DNA of 64,000 nucleotides from Rhodothermus bifroesti. GTDB taxonomy: Bacteria; Bacteroidota; Rhodothermia; Rhodothermales; Rhodothermaceae. Each line of letters begins with the position of its first letter. The first letter of the stretch is position 1. The stretch is from assembly GCF_017908595.1 (NCBI RefSeq), contig NZ_JAGKTL010000003.1:372001-436000 (forward strand), given 5' to 3'. Both the position numbers and the translations under genes were made by a program. Shown here one piece after another: positions 53,964-62,228 of the stretch. The notes under the pieces were generated by a model, which was not told the origin of the DNA, did no database searches, and saw nothing but the letters and a program-made list of their open reading frames with translations.

Positions 53964-54982
53964 GACGAGGTGTGTTTTTCGGACTCTTCCTATTGGTTAG
54001 CTACAGTGGGCTTTATGCGCAGTCGCAGGTGCTTTTGCCGGTAGCCACGCCCGACGGATACGGCTTTGTGACCAGCGAAGGCCAGCTCGCCATTACGCCC
54101 CAGTTTGAACGTGTGCTGCCTTTTGCTGAAGGGCGCGCTGGTGCGCAACTGGACGGTCGATGGGGGTTTGTTGATACGACGGGCCGGTGGATTGTTTTGC
54201 CTAAATACGATCATGTTTTTTCCTATCAAAATGGCTATGCGCGCGTGCAGCTAGGGGAGCGCTGGGGTTTTGTCGATAGCCAAGGTCAGGAAATCATCCC
54301 ACCGCGGTATGTGGCTGCGCGTGACTTTGCTCAAGGCCTGGCGCCGGTGGGATTTGCCCAAAAGCTACTTGTTGTCATGCGGCGTACGCGCTGGGGCTTT
54401 GTCAACAGCACGGGTGAACTGGTGATTCCGCCCCAGTTTACGCAGGCGTTATCGTTTAGCGAAGGGCTGGCTGCAGTTGAAACGGGCGAGCAAACGCTTT
54501 TTGTGACTACCGAACGTCGATGGGGGTTTATAGATAGCACAGGTCGTTGGGTCATTCCCCCCCGCTACAGCTCAGCACGGAGTTTTTCGGAAGGGTTAGC
54601 GCTGGTGCGCGAAGGTGGTCGCACGCTGTTTATCGATAAGCAGGGTAATGTTGTGCTGGAGGTCCCTTACCGACAGGTGTTTAGCTTTGCTGAGGGCAGG
54701 GCCCGGGTTTCCGACGGCACCGCATGGGGATTTATTGATCGCACCGGCGCGTTGGTCATTCCGCTGCGCTATGAGCAGGCGCTAGATTTTTCCGAAGGGC
54801 TGGCCGCCGTGCGTATAGGAGGGCGGTGGGGCTACATCAATCCAGAGGGAGATCTTGTCATTCCAGCTCGTTATGAACAGGCACGTCCTTTTACCCAAGG
54901 GCGAGCGCTTGTCGTCGAACAGGGGAGGTTGACCTATATCGATCCTGTGGGGAGGGTCTACTGGCAAGCTGGCACCCCTTGA
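53960..54982 (+). CDS. Exported WG-repeat protein
   Basis: A 340-residue protein with a signal peptide (FFGLFLLVSYSGLYAQ) and about eight WG (KWG/beta-propeller-like leucine-lacking) repeats of 33-45 residues. Typical repeat text is RWGFVDTTGRWIVLPKYD, then FAEGRA or FSEGLA, recurring over the whole mature chain. WG proteins of Bacteroidota are secreted and their roles are mostly unknown. It overlaps panD by four bases (ATGA), so translation is coupled although a functional link to pantothenate synthesis is unlikely. Confidence 0.88.
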   Translation: MRRGVFFGLFLLVSYSGLYAQSQVLLPVATPDGYGFVTSEGQLAITPQFERVLPFAEGRAGAQLDGRWGFVDTTGRWIVLPKYDHVFSYQNGYARVQLGERWGFVDSQGQEIIPPRYVAARDFAQGLAPVGFAQKLLVVMRRTRWGFVNSTGELVIPPQFTQALSFSEGLAAVETGEQTLFVTTERRWGFIDSTGRWVIPPRYSSARSFSEGLALVREGGRTLFIDKQGNVVLEVPYRQVFSFAEGRARVSDGTAWGFIDRTGALVIPLRYEQALDFSEGLAAVRIGGRWGYINPEGDLVIPARYEQARPFTQGRALVVEQGRLTYIDPVGRVYWQAGTP

Positions 54983-55041
54983 GGATAAGATCTGAATTTT
55001 GTACGTTTGAGCCCTGTTGAGACAGGCACCTAAGGCCCACC

Positions 55042-55902
55042 ATGGAGATTTCGACGGTTGCCGTTATCGGGGCGGGTACCATGGGACGCGGCATTGCCCA
55101 GGTGGCGGCTGTGCATGGGCTTACTGTGCGACTCGTCGATACGTCTGAAGCAGTGCTGCAGCAGGCATTTCAAACTATCGAGCACCACTTGCAACGCCAG
55201 CTGAACAAATCGCTCATCACGCTCGAGCAGGTCGAGGCTGCACGCAAGCGGATCACCTGCTTGACCGATATCGCGGCGGCAGTGGCTGATGTAGAACTGG
55301 TTATCGAAGCTGTACCTGAAGACCCTACGTTGAAAGGGCAGTTGTTTGCTGCATTGGATGCGCAGGCACCGGCACATGCTATTTTAGCCTCCAATACGTC
55401 CTCGATTTCCATTACTTGGTTGGGTACCCGCACTCGGCGTCCAGAGCAGGTGATCGGCATGCATTTTTTTAATCCGGTGCCGGTAATGCGCCTTGTAGAA
55501 ATTGTACGCGGCTTGAAGACCAGTCAAGCGACGTTTGAGGCGGTAGCAGCTTTAGCGCAACGGCTGGATAAGGTTCCCGTTGCGGTGCAGGATGCCCCTG
55601 GTTTCGTCTCTAATCGTGTGCTTATGCCCATGATCAACGAGGCGGTCTATTGTGTGATGGAAGGGGTGGCTTCGGTTGAAGACGTTGATCGGGTGATGCA
55701 ACTGGGCATGGCGCACCCGATGGGACCGCTAGCGTTGGCCGACTTGATTGGGTTAGATGTATGCCTGGCTATTTTGGAGGTGCTCCATCGCGAGCTGGGT
55801 GAGGATAAGTACCGCCCATGCCCCTTGCTACGCAAGATGGTGGCTGCTGGGTACTTAGGGCGCAAAACTGGGCGGGGTTTTTATGAATATCCTGCGGCTT
55901 AG
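55042..55902 (+). CDS. 3-hydroxyacyl-CoA (3-hydroxybutyryl-CoA) dehydrogenase
   Basis: A 286-residue NAD(P)-dependent dehydrogenase acting on L-3-hydroxyacyl-CoA. The N-terminal Rossmann fold has VIGAGTMGRGIAQVAAVHG; the catalytic region has VIEAVPEDPTLKGQLF, ILASNTSSISITWL and GMHFFNPVPVMRLVEIV with the active-site His; the helical C-terminal domain has DAPGFVSNRVLMPMINEA and HPMGPLALADLIGLD. Length and motifs fit the single-domain Hbd/PaaH group. Whether it works in butyrate, PHB or beta-oxidation pathways cannot be seen here. Confidence 0.92.
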   Translation: MEISTVAVIGAGTMGRGIAQVAAVHGLTVRLVDTSEAVLQQAFQTIEHHLQRQLNKSLITLEQVEAARKRITCLTDIAAAVADVELVIEAVPEDPTLKGQLFAALDAQAPAHAILASNTSSISITWLGTRTRRPEQVIGMHFFNPVPVMRLVEIVRGLKTSQATFEAVAALAQRLDKVPVAVQDAPGFVSNRVLMPMINEAVYCVMEGVASVEDVDRVMQLGMAHPMGPLALADLIGLDVCLAILEVLHRELGEDKYRPCPLLRKMVAAGYLGRKTGRGFYEYPAA

Positions 55903-55907
55903 AGCTC

Positions 55908-56081
55908 ATGAAAAACCCCACCATGACACCCCCTATCAAACTTCAACGGCCTATGGAAAGCTCTACGATTTCCTACCGCAAGCGCAGCATACCATTTTAT
56001 CGACGCCCCGGCGTGGCTGCATGGGCTGTTATTGTGGTGATGGCGCTGCTGCTGACCCTGTATTTTGTCCACCTGTCGTAA
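55908..56081 (+). CDS. Small single-pass membrane protein (57 residues)
   Basis: An open frame directly after the dehydrogenase stop (6 nt) encodes a basic N-terminal part (PPIKLQRPMESSTISYRKRS, IPFYRRPGV) and one C-terminal helix, AAWAVIVVMALLLTLYFVHL, ending in S. The topology is that of a small bitopic membrane protein. The last 53 bases overlap the end of the convergent phoH gene, within its low-complexity tail. No strong Shine-Dalgarno was seen before the ATG; in-frame ATGs at 55923 and 55953 are alternatives. No family recognised. Confidence 0.5.
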   Translation: MKNPTMTPPIKLQRPMESSTISYRKRSIPFYRRPGVAAWAVIVVMALLLTLYFVHLS

Positions 56082-57063
56082 CCGTCGTACGCCCATTGCC
56101 GTTTTGTTCGCGTTGGGCAAAGCGCTCGTAGGCTTCGATGATGTCTTTTACCAGACGGTGGCGTACCACGTCTTCTCGGTCGAAATAGACAAACCCAATG
56201 CCCTCGATACCCTCGAGGACGTGGCGGACTTCCACTAAGCCGCTGCGTTCAGGGCTAGGAAGATCGGTTTGGGTAATATCGCCTGTAACGATAGCGCGGC
56301 TATTGGCACCTAGACGGGTCAAGAACATCTTCATTTGTTGCGTGGTGGCATTTTGCGCTTCGTCTAAGATGACGAAGGCCGAGTTGAGCGTGCGGCCGCG
56401 CATGTAAGCCAACGGCACGATTTCCACCACGTTCTGCTCCATAAGCGCCCGCAGGCGCTCGCGCGGTAACATGTCTTCTAGAGCATCGTAAAGTGGGCGC
56501 AGGTAAGGATCAATTTTTTCCCGGAAATCACCGGGTAGGAAGCCCAGCCGTTCTCCCGCCTCTACGGCTGGGCGCGAGAGCACAATACGCTTAACCTGTC
56601 GCGCTTTCAGGGCTGCAACCGCCAGGGCTACAGCGGTGTAGGTTTTGCCTGTACCGGCAGGTCCGATGGCAAACACAATGTCGTTTTTCCGGGCCATTTC
56701 GACCAGCTTTCGTTGGTTAGGTGTTTTGGCCCGCACGGGCGTTCCACTGGGCGTAAAGAGGATGACATCGTCAAGGACTGTTTCAGCTAGGCCTGCCCCA
56801 TCACCGGCAGTAAATAGGGCCAAGACGGTGTCGACGTCCCGTTCCAACAGCTGGCCGTTTCGGTTGAGGACCACGATGAGCTCGCGTACAGCCCTTTCGA
56901 TGCACGCTAACGTTTCGCTTTCACCGCGCAGAATAAGCTGGTTCCCTCGAGCAATGATCTGCGTTTCCGGGAAGGCAGCCTCGAGCTTGCGTAGATAAAC
57001 GTCGCCTAACCCAAAGAGCAAGACCGGGTCGGCGTGCTCAATCACCAGTCGCTTTTCCGCCAA
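56029..57063 (-). CDS. phoH: PhoH family ATPase
   Basis: A 344-residue P-loop ATPase of the PhoH/YbeZ type, linked to RNA metabolism and ribosome maturation together with YbeY. The N-terminal KH-like part is followed by Walker A AIGPAGTGKTYTAVALAV, LSRPAVEAGERLGFLPGDFREKIDPYLRPLYDAL, Walker B AFVILDEAQNATTQQMKMFLTRLG and VTGDITQTDLP. The start appears to be TTG at 57063; no ATG fits the family length. The last 25 residues are a Gly/Thr/Ser-rich tail that overlaps the small membrane-protein frame. Confidence 0.92.
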   Translation of the reverse strand: MAEKRLVIEHADPVLLFGLGDVYLRKLEAAFPETQIIARGNQLILRGESETLACIERAVRELIVVLNRNGQLLERDVDTVLALFTAGDGAGLAETVLDDVILFTPSGTPVRAKTPNQRKLVEMARKNDIVFAIGPAGTGKTYTAVALAVAALKARQVKRIVLSRPAVEAGERLGFLPGDFREKIDPYLRPLYDALEDMLPRERLRALMEQNVVEIVPLAYMRGRTLNSAFVILDEAQNATTQQMKMFLTRLGANSRAIVTGDITQTDLPSPERSGLVEVRHVLEGIEGIGFVYFDREDVVRHRLVKDIIEAYERFAQREQNGNGRTTVTTGGQNTGSAAAPSPQ

Positions 57064-57180
57064 TGTAGGTTCGATGCTGGTTTAGGTGAACGTTTGACTT
57101 CAATGGAAAATTCTTTAGGCACCACCGTTTAACGGTGCGTCTTGCACTTGGTGCCCGTTTTTCACCCACGGTTTATACCT

Positions 57181-58035
57181 ATGGCTACACCACTGATTCT
57201 GGAATTTACCAAAATGAATGGGGCGGGGAACGACTTTATCGTTATTGACAACCGGTTTTATGTGTTTTCGGATGAAGAGCTTTCAGCTTTAGCCCGGCGG
57301 TATTGTCCTCGGCGCGTAGGCATTGGAGCCGACGGCTTGTTGGCGCTCAACGCTCCTCAGCAGGAAGGCGTGCACTATCGCATGCGGTATTTCAATGCGG
57401 ATGGCAGCCAAGGAACCATGTGTGGGAATGGGGCGCGTTGTCTGGCACGCTTTGCGCGCATGGCAGGCCTAAAAGCTGCGCCGTTGTGGTTTGAGACCGA
57501 TGCCGGTTTGTACCATGTTGACGTGCCCGACGATCCACAGGCGCCCGTTCGGCTATACGTTCCCCCCCCACAGCACTATACCCCTAGGCCGGCCTTGGAG
57601 ACCTCGCTGCCAGAGACGATTGAGGCTGCCGCGTTCATTTGGACGGGTACCGAGCACTTGGTGTGTTTTGTGCCATCGGTGCAAGCTGTCGATGTGGCCT
57701 ATTGGGGCTTGCAGCTTCGGCACGATCCGGCACTGCAACCTCGTGGAGCAAACGTAAACTTTGTGGAAGTACTCAGCAAAAGTGCCGTGCGCGTGCGCAC
57801 CTTCGAAAAGGGGGTTGAGGCCGAAACGCTCGCCTGCGGCACAGGGGCACTGGCAGCTGCGCTGGTAGCCTGGCAGCAGCAGCGCGTGGAGCAGTTGCCC
57901 ATTGCCGTACACATGCCTGGCGGCGTGCTCACGGTAGGGGTTGATCCAACAGCGCAGCATGGCTTCTTTCTGGAAGGGCCAGCGGTTGTGGTCTATCGCG
58001 GAACAGTGGAAGTGCCTATGCCCTTGGTGCCATAA
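57181..58035 (+). CDS. dapF: Diaminopimelate epimerase
   Basis: A 284-residue cofactor-free racemase converting LL-DAP to meso-DAP for lysine and peptidoglycan. Motifs are FTKMNGAGNDFIVIDN, GIGADGLLAL, the first catalytic Cys81 in MCGNGARCLARFA and the second in TLACGTGALAAAL. The ATG at 57181 matches the family start; an upstream frame begins at 57142. It agrees with the mpl gene in pointing to meso-DAP-type cell walls. It diverges from phoH across about 117 nt. Confidence 0.95.
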   Translation: MATPLILEFTKMNGAGNDFIVIDNRFYVFSDEELSALARRYCPRRVGIGADGLLALNAPQQEGVHYRMRYFNADGSQGTMCGNGARCLARFARMAGLKAAPLWFETDAGLYHVDVPDDPQAPVRLYVPPPQHYTPRPALETSLPETIEAAAFIWTGTEHLVCFVPSVQAVDVAYWGLQLRHDPALQPRGANVNFVEVLSKSAVRVRTFEKGVEAETLACGTGALAAALVAWQQQRVEQLPIAVHMPGGVLTVGVDPTAQHGFFLEGPAVVVYRGTVEVPMPLVP

Positions 58036-58039
58036 AACG

Positions 58040-58075
58040 CCGAAGGCACCTTCTACAATCAGAAGGTGCCTTCGG
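58040..58075. terminator. Hairpin between dapF and the PpiD-like gene
   Basis: CCGAAGGCACCTTC at 58040-58053 pairs with GAAGGTGCCTTCGG at 58062-58075 around TACAATCA, a 14-bp perfect stem between two convergent genes. Neither side has a long T-run, so it may act through the stem alone or as a stabiliser. Confidence 0.65.
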
Positions 58076-58098
58076 GCAGGTGTAGTTCAGCGAGCGAC

Positions 58099-60189
58099 TT
58101 ACAACTCGAAGCGGCGCCGGTGGTCTTTAATCTCTGCTTGTTCACGCAAAGCAGCTGTCCACTGACTGAGTACCTGTTGCCGGCGCTGATTAAGCAATTG
58201 CTGGCGAATTTGGTTTCGCATGGCTTCGGTCAGTGGAGGGGGTTCATAAAGCTGCGTGAGCTGTACTACAAAAGCTGCATTTTCCCCCGCGACAACGTCT
58301 GAGGTTTGTCCTTCCTGAAGGCCAAAGACGGTCCCGACAAAGCGGGGCTCACGGCCTAGGCCTGGAAGGATCGTTTGCGTATAGCTCAGCTGGGTAATGG
58401 TTTGTACGCTCGTGCCCAGGGCACTGGCCAGTCCATCAAACCCGTGTTGGGCAAGGGCCCGGCGCAAGCGCGCCACCTGAATTTCCTTTTTCTTTTCCAG
58501 TAAAACGCGCGGCCGCAGCTCTTCGCGCACTTCCTCAAAGGAGCGGTAGCCTTCAGGTTCTATGCGAACGAGATGCAGCACGATAAACCGGTCGTCTAGC
58601 TCGATAACTGGGCTGACGGCTCCTTTGCGGGCATCGGCCAAAAAGTTTTGTATGGCTCGGCTTTGACCAATACCCGGGATAATTTGCTGGCCCTCCTCGA
58701 TGCGCATGTCCTGCACTTGCAACCCTAAGCGTTGGGCTTCAGCACGGAAATCGCCAGACTCGCTGGCATAGTAGGCCAGGTCTTCCATGCGCTCTTGAAT
58801 GCGGTTGAGCGTGGCCAGCGAAGGGGTAAGGGGGAGCGCTAAATCGGCCAGTTGCACTTCCTGCTGAGCGCGACCGGTTACTTGAATGAGGTGGTAGCCA
58901 AAGCGGGTTTCGACCGGGCCGACCACCCGTCCTAAGGGGGCCTCAAAGGCAGCCTTTTCAAAGGGCTCCACCATACGCCCGCGGCCAAACCATCCTAGGT
59001 CGCCACCACGGTTGGCACTGCCTGGATCATCGGAGTGCTCACGGGCTAGCGTTGCAAAATCGGCACCTTGCTCCAGCTGGCGCTTGAGCGCTAAAGCTTC
59101 TTGGCGAGCGCGCTCACGCGCTGCAGCATCCCCTTCCGGTGCTTGTAGTAAAATGTGGCGGGCGCGAACGACCACTTCGTTCGAGGGGCGCACTGCACGA
59201 ATCTTAATCAGATGGGCCTGATTTCCGGAAATCACTGGACCAACGACAGCGCCCGGTTCCAAATGGCCAAAAACCGCTTCGCCGATTGCTTCGTCGAGCT
59301 CATCACGCCGGAAAAACGCATCGGTGTAGGGCCGCTCCGAAGCATAGCGGACCAAAAAGAGTGAGTCGTTTTCTGCTTCAGCAAAGCGCGTTTTAAGCTG
59401 ATTGAGCTCATTTAGTACCTGTGCTGTATCCTCGGCTGTGGGCGTTTTGGGCAAGCTGGCATAGCTCACCAAATACGTACGCTTTCGCTTGAAGTCTTCT
59501 CGGTGTGCGTTGTAGTAGCGGCGTAGGTCGCTATCGGACACCGAGACCGAATCGTCAGGCACTTCAGCATAGCGTAAGGCAATGTAGTGGGCATCGGCGC
59601 GAAGCGTGCGTCGCCGGTATTCTTCTTCGACTTCTTGATCAGAGACGCGAACGGTTGCCAAGAGCAGTTGCTCCAGTTTTTGCCGACCCCGCTCAGCCCT
59701 TAGGTATTCTTCCAATCGGATCCAGTCTTCTCGGGCAGCCGGGTTGTCAATAAAGTTCTGGAGCAGGGCGCGGTTGACATTGCCATTTTCATCGCCAAAG
59801 TAGGCCTTAATGATGGGGTGGGGATTTTCTCCCAGCACCATCTGTACAACCTCGTCGTCGGTTACGCGGATGCCCAGCTTTTTCATGGCCTGCTCGCGCA
59901 GCCGCTCTTCGATCAGGGCGTTGAAGACCTGCTCCCGGATGAGGTCAGTAAGCTGGGGGGTAGGTGACTCTCCGGTCTGTTGCTGGAAGGCTTGCAGTTG
60001 CGCTTCGACAGCGCGAGCGTATTCTTGATACGAGATGGGTTCACCGTTGACTTCAGCAATAGTGTCGCCGGTGCGGCCGATCACGTCAAAGGCCCCTGTA
60101 TCCTGCAGTACCCAGATGATGCCGAAAGAAATCACCAAAATCCACAAAATGACTCCGGTCTGCTCCCGGAGTTTGTTCATGATGCCCAT
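58099..60189 (-). CDS. PpiD/SurA-like periplasmic chaperone-isomerase
   Basis: A 696-residue protein with one N-terminal membrane helix ([17 protein letters not shown], about 13-29) and a SurA-N-like chaperone region ([38 protein letters not shown]). A parvulin domain ([14 protein letters not shown] to [20 protein letters not shown]) lies at about 345-445. The remainder is helical with a second, weaker isomerase-like region. The architecture is that of PpiD, an inner-membrane-anchored folding factor near the Sec translocon. ATG 60180 (MNKLREQ) is an alternative start. Confidence 0.88.
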   Translation of the reverse strand: MGIMNKLREQTGVILWILVISFGIIWVLQDTGAFDVIGRTGDTIAEVNGEPISYQEYARAVEAQLQAFQQQTGESPTPQLTDLIREQVFNALIEERLREQAMKKLGIRVTDDEVVQMVLGENPHPIIKAYFGDENGNVNRALLQNFIDNPAAREDWIRLEEYLRAERGRQKLEQLLLATVRVSDQEVEEEYRRRTLRADAHYIALRYAEVPDDSVSVSDSDLRRYYNAHREDFKRKRTYLVSYASLPKTPTAEDTAQVLNELNQLKTRFAEAENDSLFLVRYASERPYTDAFFRRDELDEAIGEAVFGHLEPGAVVGPVISGNQAHLIKIRAVRPSNEVVVRARHILLQAPEGDAAARERARQEALALKRQLEQGADFATLAREHSDDPGSANRGGDLGWFGRGRMVEPFEKAAFEAPLGRVVGPVETRFGYHLIQVTGRAQQEVQLADLALPLTPSLATLNRIQERMEDLAYYASESGDFRAEAQRLGLQVQDMRIEEGQQIIPGIGQSRAIQNFLADARKGAVSPVIELDDRFIVLHLVRIEPEGYRSFEEVREELRPRVLLEKKKEIQVARLRRALAQHGFDGLASALGTSVQTITQLSYTQTILPGLGREPRFVGTVFGLQEGQTSDVVAGENAAFVVQLTQLYEPPPLTEAMRNQIRQQLLNQRRQQVLSQWTAALREQAEIKDHRRRFEL

Positions 60190-60230
60190 GCACGCAACAC
60201 GGTTTGGTTGACTACCACCGGGTAGGAATT

Positions 60231-60262
60231 ACGTGGGTAGAAGCGAAATCTTCTACATCACG
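60231..60262 (-). terminator. Possible hairpin after fliA
   Basis: GTAGAAG at 60237-60243 pairs with CTTCTAC at 60250-60256 around CGAAAT, with a further ACGTG/CACGT pair around it at 60231-60235 and 60258-60262. It lies 41 nt past the fliA stop. No T-run is present on the minus strand, so the terminator call is tentative. Confidence 0.35.
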
Positions 60263-60302
60263 TGCTGCATGTAACGGTTAGCAGCAGCGTTTTGTTCGAA
60301 GC

Positions 60303-61064
60303 TCAGGCAACGCGGGGGTGGATGCGTTGGATGTGCGTGCGGAGCATCACTAAGGTTTTTCCCAAAATCTGGGATATGCGGGCTTCGGTGAGTCCCATCA
60401 GCTGGGCAATCTCACGCAGGGTAAGGTTTTCGTAATAGTAGAGGGCCAGGATGTTTTGCTCGCGCTCAGGCAGTTTTTTGATGAGCGAAGCGACGTATTC
60501 GATGAGCGATTTGCGATCGATAGTTTCGAAAGCCTGCTCGGCTTCTTCATTGGGAATGGTTTCCAGGACAGCTTGTTCACCTTCATCGTTGAGGGTGTCT
60601 TGCAAAGAAAGGGCATAGCGGCACTGGGCGTCGGAGAGCAGCGCATAGTATTCGTTGAGTGAAATGCCTAGGTAGTCGGCCACGTCTTGGTCTTCGGGCT
60701 CGCCGCCCAGCAGTTGGCGTAAGCTTTCAAGGGCCTGTTGGAGCTCGGCCAGCTTGCGACGTCGCTCCCGGGGCAGGGCATCGATGGAACGGAGGTAATC
60801 GACCAGCGCGCCGCGAATGCGGCCGTAGGCATAGGAAGCAAAGGGGGTGCCGCGGCTGGGGTCGTAGCTGTCGAGTGCTTGGAGCAACCCCATGAGCCCT
60901 ACATTTTCCAGGTCTTCACGGGTGACCAGCGGATGGTCAGGGATGCTCAGCCGGCCGACCAATGCCCGTACTAAGGGGACGGCCGCCAGCACGACGGCTT
61001 CACGGTTAGCCGGCGAAGGGTCAGCGGCGTGTTGCTCGGCAAGGCGCTGCAGATCCGTGCCCAT
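60303..61064 (-). CDS. fliA: Flagellar sigma factor FliA (sigma-28)
   Basis: A 253-residue sigma factor that directs late flagellar and chemotaxis genes. Region 2 has TREDLENVGLMGLLQALDSYDPSRGTPFASYAYGRIRGALVDYLR, with the FliA-typical PRERRRK after it. Region 3 has DVADYLGISLNEYYALL, and region 4 has LPEREQNILALYYYENLTLREIAQLMGLTEARISQILGKTL. It is smaller than RpoD and lacks region 1. Context, downstream of flhA-flhF-flhG, confirms the flagellar assignment. No flgM was seen in the window. Confidence 0.94.
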   Translation of the reverse strand: MGTDLQRLAEQHAADPSPANREAVVLAAVPLVRALVGRLSIPDHPLVTREDLENVGLMGLLQALDSYDPSRGTPFASYAYGRIRGALVDYLRSIDALPRERRRKLAELQQALESLRQLLGGEPEDQDVADYLGISLNEYYALLSDAQCRYALSLQDTLNDEGEQAVLETIPNEEAEQAFETIDRKSLIEYVASLIKKLPEREQNILALYYYENLTLREIAQLMGLTEARISQILGKTLVMLRTHIQRIHPRVA

Positions 61065-61088
61065 AGAAGGCGATGCGCAAAATCAGAC

Positions 61089-61382
61089 TTAAGCGGCTGC
61101 GGGCGTTGGCGTTCGGGAGGCCGTTGGTGCGGCAGTTTTTGCTGAAGTCTCGGAATCTCCATCCGGTAGGGTTCCCTGCTGATCCTTAGTGGGTTTGGCA
61201 GTCGATGTTTGCTGCAGAATCCACCGCACCGTGAGATAGCCTCCTAGTAGGACCAAATAGCTACCCACTGCTGCAGTAGCAGCACTGAGCAGTGCACGTT
61301 CTAGCGGCACAAATTTCCATAGTTGCCAGAATAGCACAAAGGCACCTAGCAGGCTACTGGTGTAGGTTAGCAAACTTCGCAT
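61089..61382 (-). CDS. Small two-helix membrane protein in flagellar operon
   Basis: A 97-residue protein with two hydrophobic helices (SLLGAFVLFWQLWKFVPL and ALLSAATAAVGSYLVLLGGYLTVRWIL) and a polar Thr/Ala/Pro-rich tail. No family recognised. It lies between flhG and fliA with gaps of 69 and 24 nt on the same strand, so it is probably co-transcribed with the flagellar genes. Confidence 0.6.
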   Translation of the reverse strand: MRSLLTYTSSLLGAFVLFWQLWKFVPLERALLSAATAAVGSYLVLLGGYLTVRWILQQTSTAKPTKDQQGTLPDGDSETSAKTAAPTASRTPTPAAA

Positions 61383-61451
61383 GGCCCTTGAGGGTGGGGG
61401 TTTTACATGGGTTTACAAAGCACAAAAGGCAAGATGCATGCCATCTAAGGC

Positions 61452-62225
61452 TTAGGAGGTTGGGCAAGAGGCTGCGTGGGTCGTTTTGCCGTGAAGGAGG
61501 GCATAGGCTAAGCGTTCAAAGGCGTTACGCACGGGTCCGGGCTGTTGAACGGCTGGTTGCTGCATCAGCACGCTGCGGCGGATCTGGGTCGCGTAGGGTA
61601 TCCAGCCTAGAAATGTTGGGGTTTGGTGGAGGAAGTGCTGCGTTAGGGTAGCGAAGCGATCGGCAATGCTGCGGGCTTCGGCTTCGGTATCGGCAAAGTT
61701 AACGACGCAGCTAAGTGGATAGTGGGGAGCGTGCTGCCACAGCAGTTTGCATAGTCGATAGGCATCGGCTATGGCGGTTGGTTCTCCCACCAGCAGCAGC
61801 AAGCCCAGGTCTGCGCGATCCAAGGCCCAGCGCACTGCGCCTTCGGTACCAGCTGGGGCATCCAATAGCACAATGGTGTGGTTGTGGCGCAGTTCTTTTA
61901 GCAGCCAGTCCAGCGTGGCGTAGAGCTCCTCCTGCTGTCCATCTGCTTGTCCGGCTTCGGTCACGGCCTGAACCAGGGTAAGGCCGCTGCTTGTAGGATG
62001 CAGCACGTCTTCAAGGGTGGCCTGGTCCCGCATGAGGTCTAGCACACTGGCTGCAGGGGATTCGTTCAGCAGGATGCTACAAGCACCTTGGCCAAAATCG
62101 ACGTCTACTAGGGCTACGCGTTCGCCCTGCATAGCCAGCGTTTCCGCTAGGTTAACGGCGAGAACGCTTTTGCCTACGCCTCCTTTTCCACTGACTACAG
62201 CAACAACTGTTGAACGGCGTTTCAT
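61452..62225 (-). CDS. flhG: FlhG/MinD-like flagellar number regulator
   Basis: A 257-residue ParA/MinD-type ATPase. The deviant Walker A is VSGKGGVGKSVLAVNLAE, followed by ALVDVDFGQGACSILL (Walker A') and TIVLLDAPAGTEGAVRWAL. FlhG limits flagellar number and works with FlhF at the cell pole. It starts 3 nt after the flhF stop. The C-terminal membrane-targeting helix of other FlhG proteins is possibly represented by NAFERLAYALLHG near the end. Confidence 0.9.
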   Translation of the reverse strand: MKRRSTVVAVVSGKGGVGKSVLAVNLAETLAMQGERVALVDVDFGQGACSILLNESPAASVLDLMRDQATLEDVLHPTSSGLTLVQAVTEAGQADGQQEELYATLDWLLKELRHNHTIVLLDAPAGTEGAVRWALDRADLGLLLLVGEPTAIADAYRLCKLLWQHAPHYPLSCVVNFADTEAEARSIADRFATLTQHFLHQTPTFLGWIPYATQIRRSVLMQQPAVQQPGPVRNAFERLAYALLHGKTTHAASCPTS

Positions 62226-62228
62226 AGG

